Positions 1 to 5,894 of a stretch of DNA of 6,992 nucleotides are shown here, piece by piece; position 1 is the first letter of the stretch, and every line of letters begins with the position of its first letter. Under the pieces are notes generated by a model, which was given only the letters and a program-made list of their open reading frames with translations, ran no database searches and had not been told where the DNA came from. Both the position numbers and the translations under genes were made by a program. Source of the stretch: Streptomyces speibonae (GTDB taxonomy: Bacteria > Actinomycetota > Actinomycetes > Streptomycetales > Streptomycetaceae). Location of the stretch: NCBI GenBank assembly GCA_000715605.1, contig KL568577.1, positions 13,409 through 20,400 of the forward strand, read 5' to 3'.

Positions 1-173
1 GCCTGCCGCGGGCGCGGCGGATCACGGCCGAGGGGGATCCGCTGCACGGCGCGGTGCGGATCGCGGAGGACCTCGCCACCGGTTCGCTCGTTCTCCCGAG
101 TGACGAGAAGTTGCTGAGCGTGACGTCCGCGACCGGTGAGAACGTCACTCGCGGAACCGGCGCCCGTACGTAA
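1..173 (+). CDS. 3' end of a gene; possible BadF/BcrA-type kinase or ATPase C-terminus
   Basis: Only the last 56 codons are in the window, read from base 3 to the TAA at 171-173. The peptide opens LPRARRITAEGDPLHGAVRI and continues with an ATGSL segment. Codon use is strongly GC-biased at third positions, which supports real coding. The GDPLHGAVRIAEDLA stretch resembles the C-terminal helix of BadF/BadG/BcrA/BcrD ATPase-family proteins, which include actinobacterial N-acetylglucosamine kinase-like proteins. That assignment comes from a short fragment and is weak. No hairpin with a T-tract follows the stop, and the next gene starts 84 bp downstream on the same strand and in the same frame, so readthrough transcription into it is possible. 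Confidence 0.6.
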   Translation, partial: LPRARRITAEGDPLHGAVRIAEDLATGSLVLPSDEKLLSVTSATGENVTRGTGART

Positions 174-257
174 CTCTCCAGACAAAACCGGACGGATACC
201 GCTCACCTGCCCCCTCCCCGAACAGAGGAGCCCAGGAAGCCACTAACATGCCGCACC

Positions 258-1178
258 ATGAGCACCCCCACTGGGCCCGCGTCCGGCCTGCCAGTACGAA
301 TGCCGCGCCCCCGCCAGCCCGGGCGGCACCGCCGTCCCGAGCCGCTGGTGGCTCCCGATGATGCGCCCGCGCTCGTCCTCGCCGTGCCGGGTACGCCCAG
401 TGGTGCCACCCGCTCGCTCGCCGACGAGGTCGTCAGCATCGCCCGCTCCGAGCTGCCCGGTCTCGACGCCCGGGTCGGCTTCCTGGAGGGCGACGACGAG
501 TTCCCCTCGCTGACGTCCGTCCTCGCGCACGCGGCCGAGGAGCGCACCGCCCGCTTCGAGCAGGCCCGTGCCGCCGGAGCGGACGTGAAGGAGCCCGACG
601 GCCCCGTCGCCGTCGTCGTCCCGCTGCTCGCCGGCCCGGACAGCGCGCTGCTGCGCCAGGTCCGCCAGGCCGTGATGGACAGCCGTGTCGCCGCCGAGCT
701 GACCGATGTGCTGGGCCCGCACCCGCTGCTCGCCGAGGGGCTGCACGTCCGGCTGTCGGAGGCGGGGCTGGCCCGCGCCGACCGTGCCCGCCTGTTCACC
801 GTGGCGACCGCCGCGGACGGCATCATCCTCGCCTCGGTGGGCGGCGACGAGGCGGTGCAGGCGGCCGGGATCACCGGCATGCTGCTCGCCGCGCGCCTCG
901 CCGTGCCGGTGATGGCGGCCGCCCTGGACCAGGAGGGTTCCATCGCCTCCGTGGCCGAGCAGCTGCGCGGCTCCGGCTCGCAGCAGCTGGCGCTGGCGCC
1001 GTACCTGATCGGGCCGGAGATCGACGCGAGCCTGCTCGAGGAGGCCGCGAAGGAGGCGGGGTGCTCCGCCGCCGAGGCGCTCGGCCCGTACCCGGCGATC
1101 GGCAAGCTGGCGCTGGCCAAGTACACGACCGCCCTGGGCATCGCCCCGCAGCAGGCGCAGAGCACTCCGGCCCACTAG
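258..1178 (+). CDS. Sirohydrochlorin chelatase (CbiX/SirB)-family protein lacking the metal-binding histidines
   Basis: This 306-residue protein has the two-repeat layout of long CbiX proteins. Visible landmarks are a strand LVLAVPGT (39-46), the VAVVVPLLAG strand (117-126), LGPHPLLAEGLHVRL (152-166), a second half starting near 188 (GIILASVGG), VPVMAAALD (216-224), LALAPYLIGPEI (244-255) and LGPYPAIGKLALAKY (275-289). Family enzymes insert Fe2+ or Co2+ into sirohydrochlorin using a histidine in an HGS motif after the first strand and another after the VVPLxL strand. Here the first position reads P44-G45-T46, and GPD (126-128) follows the second strand with no histidine, so chelatase activity is doubtful. 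The first 30 residues are basic and proline-rich with no hydrophobic stretch, so the protein is probably cytosolic. Start: no Shine-Dalgarno lies close to ATG 258 (AGGAAG ends 18 nt upstream), so it may be translated poorly or start at Met15 (300). GC-rich third positions support frame 258. No other sulfur or corrinoid gene is nearby. Confidence 0.85.
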   Translation: MSTPTGPASGLPVRMPRPRQPGRHRRPEPLVAPDDAPALVLAVPGTPSGATRSLADEVVSIARSELPGLDARVGFLEGDDEFPSLTSVLAHAAEERTARFEQARAAGADVKEPDGPVAVVVPLLAGPDSALLRQVRQAVMDSRVAAELTDVLGPHPLLAEGLHVRLSEAGLARADRARLFTVATAADGIILASVGGDEAVQAAGITGMLLAARLAVPVMAAALDQEGSIASVAEQLRGSGSQQLALAPYLIGPEIDASLLEEAAKEAGCSAAEALGPYPAIGKLALAKYTTALGIAPQQAQSTPAH

Positions 1179-1208
1179 GGCACGTCGAGGGCGCAGCGCG
1201 AAAAAGTG

Positions 1209-1246
1209 AAGTCCCGTCGTCCGCCCGGAGGGCGGGGACGGGACTT
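1209..1246. terminator. Bidirectional hairpin terminator between convergent genes
   Basis: A perfect 10-bp outer stem (AAGTCCCGTC at 1209-1218 with GACGGGACTT at 1237-1246) encloses a 6-bp inner stem (CCGCCC 1221-1226 with GGGCGG 1230-1235) around a GGA loop, separated by a small bulge. It lies 30 bp after the chelatase-like gene and 22 bp after the end of the convergent secreted-protein gene. Read on the minus strand it is followed by a short T-run (TTTTT at 1201-1205), and on the plus strand by TTTCTC, so it can serve both genes. Confidence 0.85.
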
Positions 1247-1268
1247 TCTCACGGTGCGGGCCGGGCTG

Positions 1269-1781
1269 TCAGGCCCGCGCGTTGTACCGGTACCAAGGAG
1301 TCAGCGGGTCCTTCAGCGCCTTGTCGTCGAAGACCCTGAAGTGCACGGTCGTACCCTCTTCGATGTCGTCGTCCTTGGCCATCTGCACCTTGTTCACATC
1401 GAGGACCTTGGACGTCCCCGGTGCCCAGTAGGTCGCCTCCTTCTTGAAGATGCCCTCGTACCACATGGCCCGGAAGTAGATCGTGTCGCCGTCGTTCTTG
1501 CCGTCGTAGGCGTACAGCACCTCGTCGTACGGGTGGAACTCCATCTGCGCCACGGGAGTGCCGTTCTTCTTCACGACCAGCTTCATGCCCTTCCCACCCG
1601 CGTCCTTCTTGAAGCCGGTGTAGTCGAGGCCGCTGCTGTCGCTGCACGGGCAGGAGCCGGTGTCCGGCTGCCAGCTCGAGATCGTGATGTCCGCGTTCCT
1701 GTAGGCATTCGCCGTGGTCGCCGAGAGCCCGGTGAACGCGACGGCCATTCCCAGCGAAATGGCCAGTGCTCTGTTGCGCAT
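1269..1781 (-). CDS. Small secreted protein of unknown function
   Basis: I do not recognise a domain in this 170-residue protein. It begins with a clear Sec signal peptide: MRNR, a hydrophobic core (about 5-20), then an A-N-A site at 24-26, giving a mature protein from Y27. The mature part has a closely spaced cysteine pair, C44-P45-C46, no other cysteine, and is unusually rich in Lys, Asp, Tyr and Trp for a high-GC genome (for example KKDAGGKGMKLVVKKNG). The alternation of hydrophobic and charged residues suggests a beta-rich extracellular fold. It ends in NARA. The ATG is preceded by GAGAAGGGG with about six bases of spacing, a good ribosome site. The coding DNA is about 55-62% GC in the lines counted, against about 73% in a counted line of a neighbouring gene, mostly because of amino-acid composition. 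It is probably a single-gene unit with its own upstream region (1782-1882) and the shared terminator downstream. Confidence 0.88.
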   Translation of the reverse strand: MRNRALAISLGMAVAFTGLSATTANAYRNADITISSWQPDTGSCPCSDSSGLDYTGFKKDAGGKGMKLVVKKNGTPVAQMEFHPYDEVLYAYDGKNDGDTIYFRAMWYEGIFKKEATYWAPGTSKVLDVNKVQMAKDDDIEEGTTVHFRVFDDKALKDPLTPWYRYNARA

Positions 1782-1814
1782 GTGTTGCCCCTTCTCGTAC
1801 GGCCGACGGCGTTC

Positions 1815-1820
1815 ACGTTA
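1815..1820 (-). promoter_or_regulatory. Possible -10 element of the secreted-protein gene
   Basis: Read on the minus strand the hexamer is TAACGT, matching TANNNT, 33 bp upstream of the ATG at 1781. A 17-bp spacer puts the -35 at 1838-1843 (GTCACC), which is a poor match, so a factor-assisted or alternative-sigma promoter is possible. This is a weak call made by eye. Confidence 0.3.
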
Positions 1821-1841
1821 GGGGCGTCGGCGGTCGAGGTG

Positions 1842-1861
1842 ACCCTGCAACATTGCAGGGT
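1842..1861. promoter_or_regulatory. Perfect 9-bp inverted repeat; operator or terminator
   Basis: Arms ACCCTGCAA (1842-1850) and TTGCAGGGT (1853-1861) are separated by only two bases. The dyad lies 61-80 bp upstream of the secreted-protein ATG, touching the position expected for its -35 element, as an operator would. It also lies 22 bp beyond the stop of the lactonase gene on the same strand, so it could be a terminator hairpin, though no T-run follows. The near-zero spacer fits a dimeric DNA-binding protein better than a terminator loop. I do not recognise the regulator. Confidence 0.55.
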
Positions 1862-1882
1862 GCACCGGGGCGAACGAACCGG

Positions 1883-2914
1883 TCAGCCCACGACCACGCA
1901 GGACGCGGCGGGCACCGGGACGGAGCCTCGGCGCCGCGGTACTCCCGTGTCCGGGTCGAGCGAGAACCAGGTCACATCGCCGGAACGTTCATGCGCGACG
2001 TACAGCACTCCGTCGGAGACGGTGATCGCCCGGGGCCAGTGACCGCCGCAGGGCACGGTGGTGAGCAGGGTCGGCGCCCTGCCGCCCGCCTCGGCCGCGA
2101 AGACGGAGAGGACGTCCTCGCCGCGGGTCGCGGTCCACAGGAAGCGTCCGTCGGGCGAGACGGCCACACCGGAGGGGTAGGCGTCGCCGGCCGGGGCGCC
2201 GGGCAGGACCGGGATCTCGGCGAGCGGCTTCAGCAGGCCGTCGGCGGCCTCCCAGCGGCAGACGACGAGGGACGGGCTGAGCTCGTTGAGGACGTACGCG
2301 TGGGCGCCGTCCGGGTGGAAGGCCAGGTGGCGCGGTCCCGAGCCCGGACGCAGGGCGGTCTCCCGGTGCGGCACGAGAGCGCCGTCCGCCAGGGCGCACA
2401 CCCGCACCGAGTCCGTGCCGAGGTCGACGCCGACCGCCCAGCGCCCGCTCGGGTCGGGCTGCACCTGGTGGGCGTGCGGCCCCTGCTGGCGCTGCGGGTG
2501 CGGGCCGGAGCCGCGGTGCCGGAGCACCCCGGAGACGGCGCGCGCGAGGGTGCCGTCCGGACGCACCGGTACGACGCTGACGCTGCCGGATCCGTAGTTC
2601 GCGGTGAGGACGTGACCGGCGAAGAGGCTGAGGTGGGTCGGACCGCTGCCGTCCACCGGGACCGCGCGCCCGGCCGGTCGCGGTCCCCCGGCGGTCGTCC
2701 GGAACGCGGCCACGGCCCCCTCCGCCGTCTCGCTGACCGCGTACAGCATGCTCCCGTCGGGCGACAGGGCCAGCCAGGACGGATCGGACACGCTGTCCAC
2801 GCTGCCCAGGAGGGTCAGCGCGCCGCTGCCCGGGGTGATGGCAGCGGTGACGATGCCCGGGCCGCCCGCGGCCGTGAACGATCCGATGAACGCCCGCCGT
2901 CTGCCGTCCGCCAC
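1883..2914 (-). CDS. Lactonase-family seven-bladed beta-propeller protein (6-phosphogluconolactonase YbhE/Pgl type)
   Basis: The 343-residue protein has the repeating blade pattern of the lactonase family (Pfam PF10282, E. coli YbhE/Pgl): WLALSPDGSMLYAVSE (47-62), GPTHLSLF (91-98), GPHAHQVQPDPSGRW (145-159), GPRHLAFHPDGAHAYVLNE (193-211), YPSGVAVSPDGRFLW (246-260) and HWPRAITVSDGVLYVAHE (292-309). The length is normal for the family. Members hydrolyse sugar lactones such as 6-phosphogluconolactone, but many are uncharacterised and the substrate cannot be read from sequence. There is no signal peptide or membrane helix, so it is probably cytosolic. The start is GTG at 2912-2914, preceded by GAGAGGGG a few bases upstream. 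It is transcribed away from the FUSC gene across a 105-bp gap containing a DasR-like operator, so it probably has its own promoter. It has no pentose-phosphate gene beside it, so a role there is not supported by context. Confidence 0.9.
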   Translation of the reverse strand: MADGRRRAFIGSFTAAGGPGIVTAAITPGSGALTLLGSVDSVSDPSWLALSPDGSMLYAVSETAEGAVAAFRTTAGGPRPAGRAVPVDGSGPTHLSLFAGHVLTANYGSGSVSVVPVRPDGTLARAVSGVLRHRGSGPHPQRQQGPHAHQVQPDPSGRWAVGVDLGTDSVRVCALADGALVPHRETALRPGSGPRHLAFHPDGAHAYVLNELSPSLVVCRWEAADGLLKPLAEIPVLPGAPAGDAYPSGVAVSPDGRFLWTATRGEDVLSVFAAEAGGRAPTLLTTVPCGGHWPRAITVSDGVLYVAHERSGDVTWFSLDPDTGVPRRRGSVPVPAASCVVVG

Positions 2915-2969
2915 GCCTGTCCCCTCTCGTCCGATACCGGCCCGTGGTGGACGGTAGCAGTCGATCAGG

Positions 2970-2985
2970 TGAGGTCTAGACCAAC
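2970..2985 (-). promoter_or_regulatory. DasR-responsive element (dre)-like operator upstream of the lactonase gene
   Basis: The core GGTCTAGACC (2973-2982) is a perfect 10-bp palindrome. On the minus strand it reads TTGGTCTAGACCTCA, matching 11 of the 12 central bases (TGGTCTAGACCA) of the dre consensus for the GntR-family regulator DasR, with mismatches in the outer bases. The core is 59-68 bp upstream of the lactonase GTG, a normal operator position. DasR represses amino-sugar and chitin genes in Streptomyces and is released by phosphorylated amino sugars. Regulation of this gene is inferred from the site alone. Confidence 0.6.
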
Positions 2986-3019
2986 ACCGCGGCGGGTCGT
3001 TCCGCGCGTACGGCGGGAA

Positions 3020-4507
3020 TCAGGCCCCGACCAGCGGAGAGCCTGGGGGTGCCTTGAGCGGCGTGGAGAGTTCGGCGAGGGCCCGCTCCAGTCCGTGGAG
3101 GTGGGCCAGGGCGGGCTCGGACGCCGCCGGGGCCGTCCGTACCGCGATGTCCCGGCCGCCGGTGAGCGCCTCCACCGCGGCCTCCACCCGCCAGCAGGCG
3201 GCGGTCAGGCGGACGTCGTGCGAGGCCTCCGGGTCGGCGGCGACGGCGACGAGACCGCGGATCTCCCGGGCGCAGTCGTCCAGCAGGGCGAGCACCCGAC
3301 GGGCGCGCCGCTTGCGGCCGAGCATCGGGTTCAGCGGGTGCACCAGCGGGGCGACCGACAGGCGCACCCGGGCGAGCAGCTGCTCCAGCTCCGCCACGAG
3401 CGGGCCCGGATCGGCGCCCGGGGTCCCGGCCAGCCTGGCGGCGGCCTCGGCGGTGCAGGCGTGGACGCAGCGCAGGGCCCGCTGGATCCAGGTGTCGGTG
3501 ATGCTGTGCGTCGTCACGGGCAGGACGAAAGCCACCGCCAGCGCGGCGCCGAGCGCGCCGACGCCGGTCTCCACGAGCCGCAGCGCCAGCAGCCCCGGGG
3601 ACAGCACGCCCAGCAGGCCGTAGAGCATGGCGGCGAGCACCGTCACCCAGAGCATCATCCAGGTGTAGGACACGGCGGCGGTGTAGAAGACGCCGAACAC
3701 GCTGAGGGCGACGACCAGGGCCGTGAGCGGTCCCTGGCCGTGGACGGGAACGGCGACGCAGAGGGCGAGACCGATGCCGAGGACCGTGCCCAGCACCCGC
3801 CGGAAGCCGCGTACCAGGGTCTCGCCGCGCGAGGTGGTGTTGACGAAGACCCACCAGGTGGCGCCGACGGCCCAGTACCAGCGCTGCCCGGAGACCAGCT
3901 GCCCCACGACGAGGGCGAATCCCGCGCCGGCGGTCGCCTGGACGGCCTGCCGGGTGGTCACCCGGGCCAGCCCGGTGCCGGCGGGCGGCGCGGGGACGAC
4001 GGGCGGGGGCATCCGGCGTTCGTAGCACCACAGTCCGAAGCGCACCGCGGCCGCGGCGAGCACGGACAGCAGGACGGAGGCGTACAGCTCGGGCAGCTGG
4101 GCCGGGCGCGCCTGGAGGAACTGCGCCACGAAGTACGTCATGAACGCGAACACCCCGAGGCTGTGGCCGCGGGGGCCCCAGCGCCGGGCGTACACGCCGA
4201 GCCCCACGACGGCGAGGAAGGCGAGGTCGCGGGCGACCGGGTGGTCGTGCAGCAGGGCCGCGGCGGCGAGCACGGGCAGGCCGGCGGCGGGCAGCAGCGC
4301 CGTGGTGAGGGCCTGTCCGCGGACCGTGGCGTCGGTGACGGTGAACAGGGCGAGCAGCGCGGCGAGCCCTCCCGTGACGGCGCCGGTGAGCGAATGTCCG
4401 GCGAGGCCGCAGACGACGACGGCCAGTGCGATGCCGAGCACGGCCCGCGCCGCGAAGCGCAGCCGCGTCCGGCCCGGGTCCGGAGCCATGAACACCCTCT
4501 TCAGCAC
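3020..4507 (-). CDS. FUSC-family 12-helix inner-membrane protein, probable exporter
   Basis: With the GTG at 4505-4507 the protein has 495 residues. It has six predicted membrane helices in the first 155 residues (about 22-38, 43-58, 68-86, 94-107, 117-132, 141-157), a proline-rich linker (165-180), six more helices (about 188-206, 210-223, 238-255, 261-279, 282-299, 307-330) and a soluble helical tail of about 155 residues. The second half carries the FUSC signature region RGETLVRGFRRVLGTVLG (227-244). FUSC proteins (fusaric-acid resistance/aromatic-acid exporter family) are mostly efflux components for aromatic or other organic acids. The substrate here is unknown. GTG 4507 follows AGGGGGG with good spacing. 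Alternatives are ATG 4489, preceded by AAGAGG, and an in-frame ATG at 4591 preceded by GGAGGAG, which would add 28 residues with poorer third-position GC. The divergent Lrp-type gene is the obvious candidate regulator. Confidence 0.87.
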   Translation of the reverse strand: MLKRVFMAPDPGRTRLRFAARAVLGIALAVVVCGLAGHSLTGAVTGGLAALLALFTVTDATVRGQALTTALLPAAGLPVLAAAALLHDHPVARDLAFLAVVGLGVYARRWGPRGHSLGVFAFMTYFVAQFLQARPAQLPELYASVLLSVLAAAAVRFGLWCYERRMPPPVVPAPPAGTGLARVTTRQAVQATAGAGFALVVGQLVSGQRWYWAVGATWWVFVNTTSRGETLVRGFRRVLGTVLGIGLALCVAVPVHGQGPLTALVVALSVFGVFYTAAVSYTWMMLWVTVLAAMLYGLLGVLSPGLLALRLVETGVGALGAALAVAFVLPVTTHSITDTWIQRALRCVHACTAEAAARLAGTPGADPGPLVAELEQLLARVRLSVAPLVHPLNPMLGRKRRARRVLALLDDCAREIRGLVAVAADPEASHDVRLTAACWRVEAAVEALTGGRDIAVRTAPAASEPALAHLHGLERALAELSTPLKAPPGSPLVGA

Positions 4508-4637
4508 GTACCGCCCCCCTGGGATTCGTTGGTGTGCGCCGTGGCATGCGAAAGGCGCCGCGGAGGTCCGCAGCGCCATCGACGCATCCATATCAGCATC
4601 TCCTCCACCACTGGCTCAACCGGCTGGTGTGAGAGTG

Positions 4638-4691
4638 GGCCATTGGTACAGTGAGAACGGCACACCTACGGCCATCGACGTGCCAATGGCC
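4638..4691. promoter_or_regulatory. Separated inverted repeat in the FUSC/Lrp intergenic region, candidate Lrp-type operator
   Basis: GGCCATTGG (4638-4646) and its exact reverse complement CCAATGGCC (4683-4691) lie 45 bp centre to centre, between the divergent starts at 4507 and 4714. The first arm abuts the likely -10 of the regulator gene and the second lies in its leader. Lrp/AsnC proteins commonly bind spaced half-sites at their own promoter, so autoregulation is plausible. The binding protein is inferred. Confidence 0.45.
4647..4652 (+). promoter_or_regulatory. Possible -10 element for the Lrp-type gene
   Basis: TACAGT matches TANNNT and lies 62 bp upstream of the ATG at 4714, directly after one arm of the inverted repeat. 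The -35 region (about 4624-4630, CTGGTGT) matches the consensus poorly. If right, transcription starts near 4659. Confidence 0.35.
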
Positions 4692-4713
4692 GGCTCGGGA
4701 ACCGGGGAACCTC

Positions 4714-5190
4714 ATGGCGGTGGACGCACTCGACACCCGCATCCTGCGGTTGCTCCTGGAGCGGCCGCGCACCAGCGTGCGGGAGTACGCGCGGATCCTC
4801 GGGGTGGCCCGCGGGACCCTGCAGGCCCGTCTCGACCGGATGGAGCGGGACGGCGTCATCACCGGCACCGGCCCCGCCCTCTCCCCCGCCGCACTGGGCC
4901 ACCCCGTGCTCGCGTTCGTGCACATCGAGGTCACCCAGGGGCATCTGGACGAGGTGGGTGAGGCGCTCGCGGCCGTACCTGAGATCGTCGAGGCGTTCTC
5001 CATCACCGGCGGCGGTGATCTGCTGACCCGGGTCGTGGCGCGCGACAACGCCCATCTGGAGGACGTGGTCCAGAAGCTGATCAGCCTGCCCGGCGTGGTC
5101 CGCACCCGCAGCGAGGTGGCGCTGCGCGAACGCGTCCCGCACCGGATGCTGCCGCTGGTGGAGTCGATCGGCCGGACGGCCCGCAGGTGA
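4714..5190 (+). CDS. Lrp/AsnC-family transcriptional regulator
   Basis: The 158-residue protein has the standard family layout and length. An N-terminal winged-helix DNA-binding domain starts ALDTRILRLLLERPR (5-19), with the helix-turn-helix at about 20-45 (SVREYARILGVARGTLQARL). After a linker comes the RAM ligand-binding and oligomerisation domain (about 62-140), including the conserved FSITGGGDLLTRVVARD (95-111). Such proteins form dimers to octamers and sense amino acids or related small molecules. The effector is not readable from sequence. ATG 4714 is preceded by GGGGA with five bases of spacing. An upstream in-frame GTG at 4651 falls in the promoter region, and codons between the two have poor third-position GC, so it is rejected. 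The gene is divergent from the FUSC transporter and overlaps the next gene by 4 bp. Confidence 0.92.
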   Translation: MAVDALDTRILRLLLERPRTSVREYARILGVARGTLQARLDRMERDGVITGTGPALSPAALGHPVLAFVHIEVTQGHLDEVGEALAAVPEIVEAFSITGGGDLLTRVVARDNAHLEDVVQKLISLPGVVRTRSEVALRERVPHRMLPLVESIGRTARR

Positions 5191-5894
5191 GCCCTGCCAT
5201 CCTGGAACCCATGAGCACGCTCGGCACCCTCTCGGTCATCTTCGATCTCGACGGAACGCTCGTGGACAGCGAGCCGAATTACTACGAGGCCGGCCGGCTG
5301 ACCCTCGCCGCGTACGGGGTCCCGGACTTCTCGTGGGAGGAGCACCAGCGCTACGTCGGGATCAGCACGCGGGAGACGATCACCGACTGGCGGCGGCGGT
5401 ACGGTCTGCCGGCCCCGGTCGAAGAACTCCTCGGGGTCAAGAACGGCCACTACCTGAGGCTGGCCGGTGCCTCGACACGGGTGTACCCGGAGATGCGGGC
5501 GTTCGTGGAGCTGCTGGCTGCCGAGGGCGTCCCGATGGCCGTCGCCTCCGGTTCCTCGCCCGAGGCCATCGGGACGATCCTGGCCGGCACGGGCCTGGAC
5601 ACGTATCTGCGCACGGTGGTCTCGGCCGAGGAGGTGGCCCACGGCAAACCGGCCCCCGACGTCTTCCTGGAGGCGGCGCGCAGGCTCGGCGCGGACCCGG
5701 CCGACTGCGTGGTCGTCGAGGACGCGGCTCCGGGCGCCGCCGCCGCGCACGCGGCCGGAATGCGCTGCATCGCCGTCCCGTACGTCGCCGGTCAGGCCGG
5801 CGCTCCCGAGTTCGCCATCGCGGGTCTGCTGCTGCGGGGCGGGCAGGCGGAGTTCACGGCTCGGGCCGCGTACGCCTGGCTCGCGGATATGTGA
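5187..5894 (+). CDS. HAD-superfamily hydrolase, beta-phosphoglucomutase-like (subfamily IA)
   Basis: All four HAD motifs are visible in this 235-residue protein: motif I FDLDGTLVD (D20 nucleophile, D22 acid/base), motif II VASGSS (S121), motif III around K154 (GKPAPDVF) and motif IV VVEDAAPG (E178-D179). The helical cap after motif I (SEPNYYEAGRLTL and onward, about 28-95) is typical of phosphatases and phosphomutases of the beta-phosphoglucomutase group. The substrate is probably a small sugar phosphate or similar, but it cannot be named. The GTG at 5187 overlaps the regulator's stop (GTGA), which predicts one transcript and coupled translation. An ATG at 5211 (Met9) is an alternative start that better fits a fold beginning just before the first strand. 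Both have weak ribosome sites. Confidence 0.9.
   Translation: MSPAILEPMSTLGTLSVIFDLDGTLVDSEPNYYEAGRLTLAAYGVPDFSWEEHQRYVGISTRETITDWRRRYGLPAPVEELLGVKNGHYLRLAGASTRVYPEMRAFVELLAAEGVPMAVASGSSPEAIGTILAGTGLDTYLRTVVSAEEVAHGKPAPDVFLEAARRLGADPADCVVVEDAAPGAAAAHAAGMRCIAVPYVAGQAGAPEFAIAGLLLRGGQAEFTARAAYAWLADM

Noticed and set aside
203..1175. Two minus-strand open frames of over 300 codons opposite the chelatase-like gene
   Set aside because: Both give Ser/Ala- or Arg/Gly-rich translations without family features, and the plus-strand frame has a recognisable fold pattern.
2976..4547. A 523-codon minus-strand frame overlapping the FUSC gene
   Set aside because: It is Arg/Pro/Ala-rich with no membrane helices. 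The other minus-strand frame gives a textbook 12-helix protein.
1766..4654. A 962-codon open frame on the plus strand, antisense to the lactonase and FUSC genes
   Set aside because: Its product is low-complexity Arg/Gly/Ala-rich sequence with no domain, while the minus strand holds two recognisable proteins over the same bases. Long antisense open frames are a normal by-product of high-GC codon bias.
4651..4713. N-terminal extension of the Lrp-type regulator from GTG 4651
   Set aside because: The GTG lies within the likely -10 element, it lacks a ribosome site, and the codons show poor third-position GC. Family proteins start close to the ALDTRIL segment.
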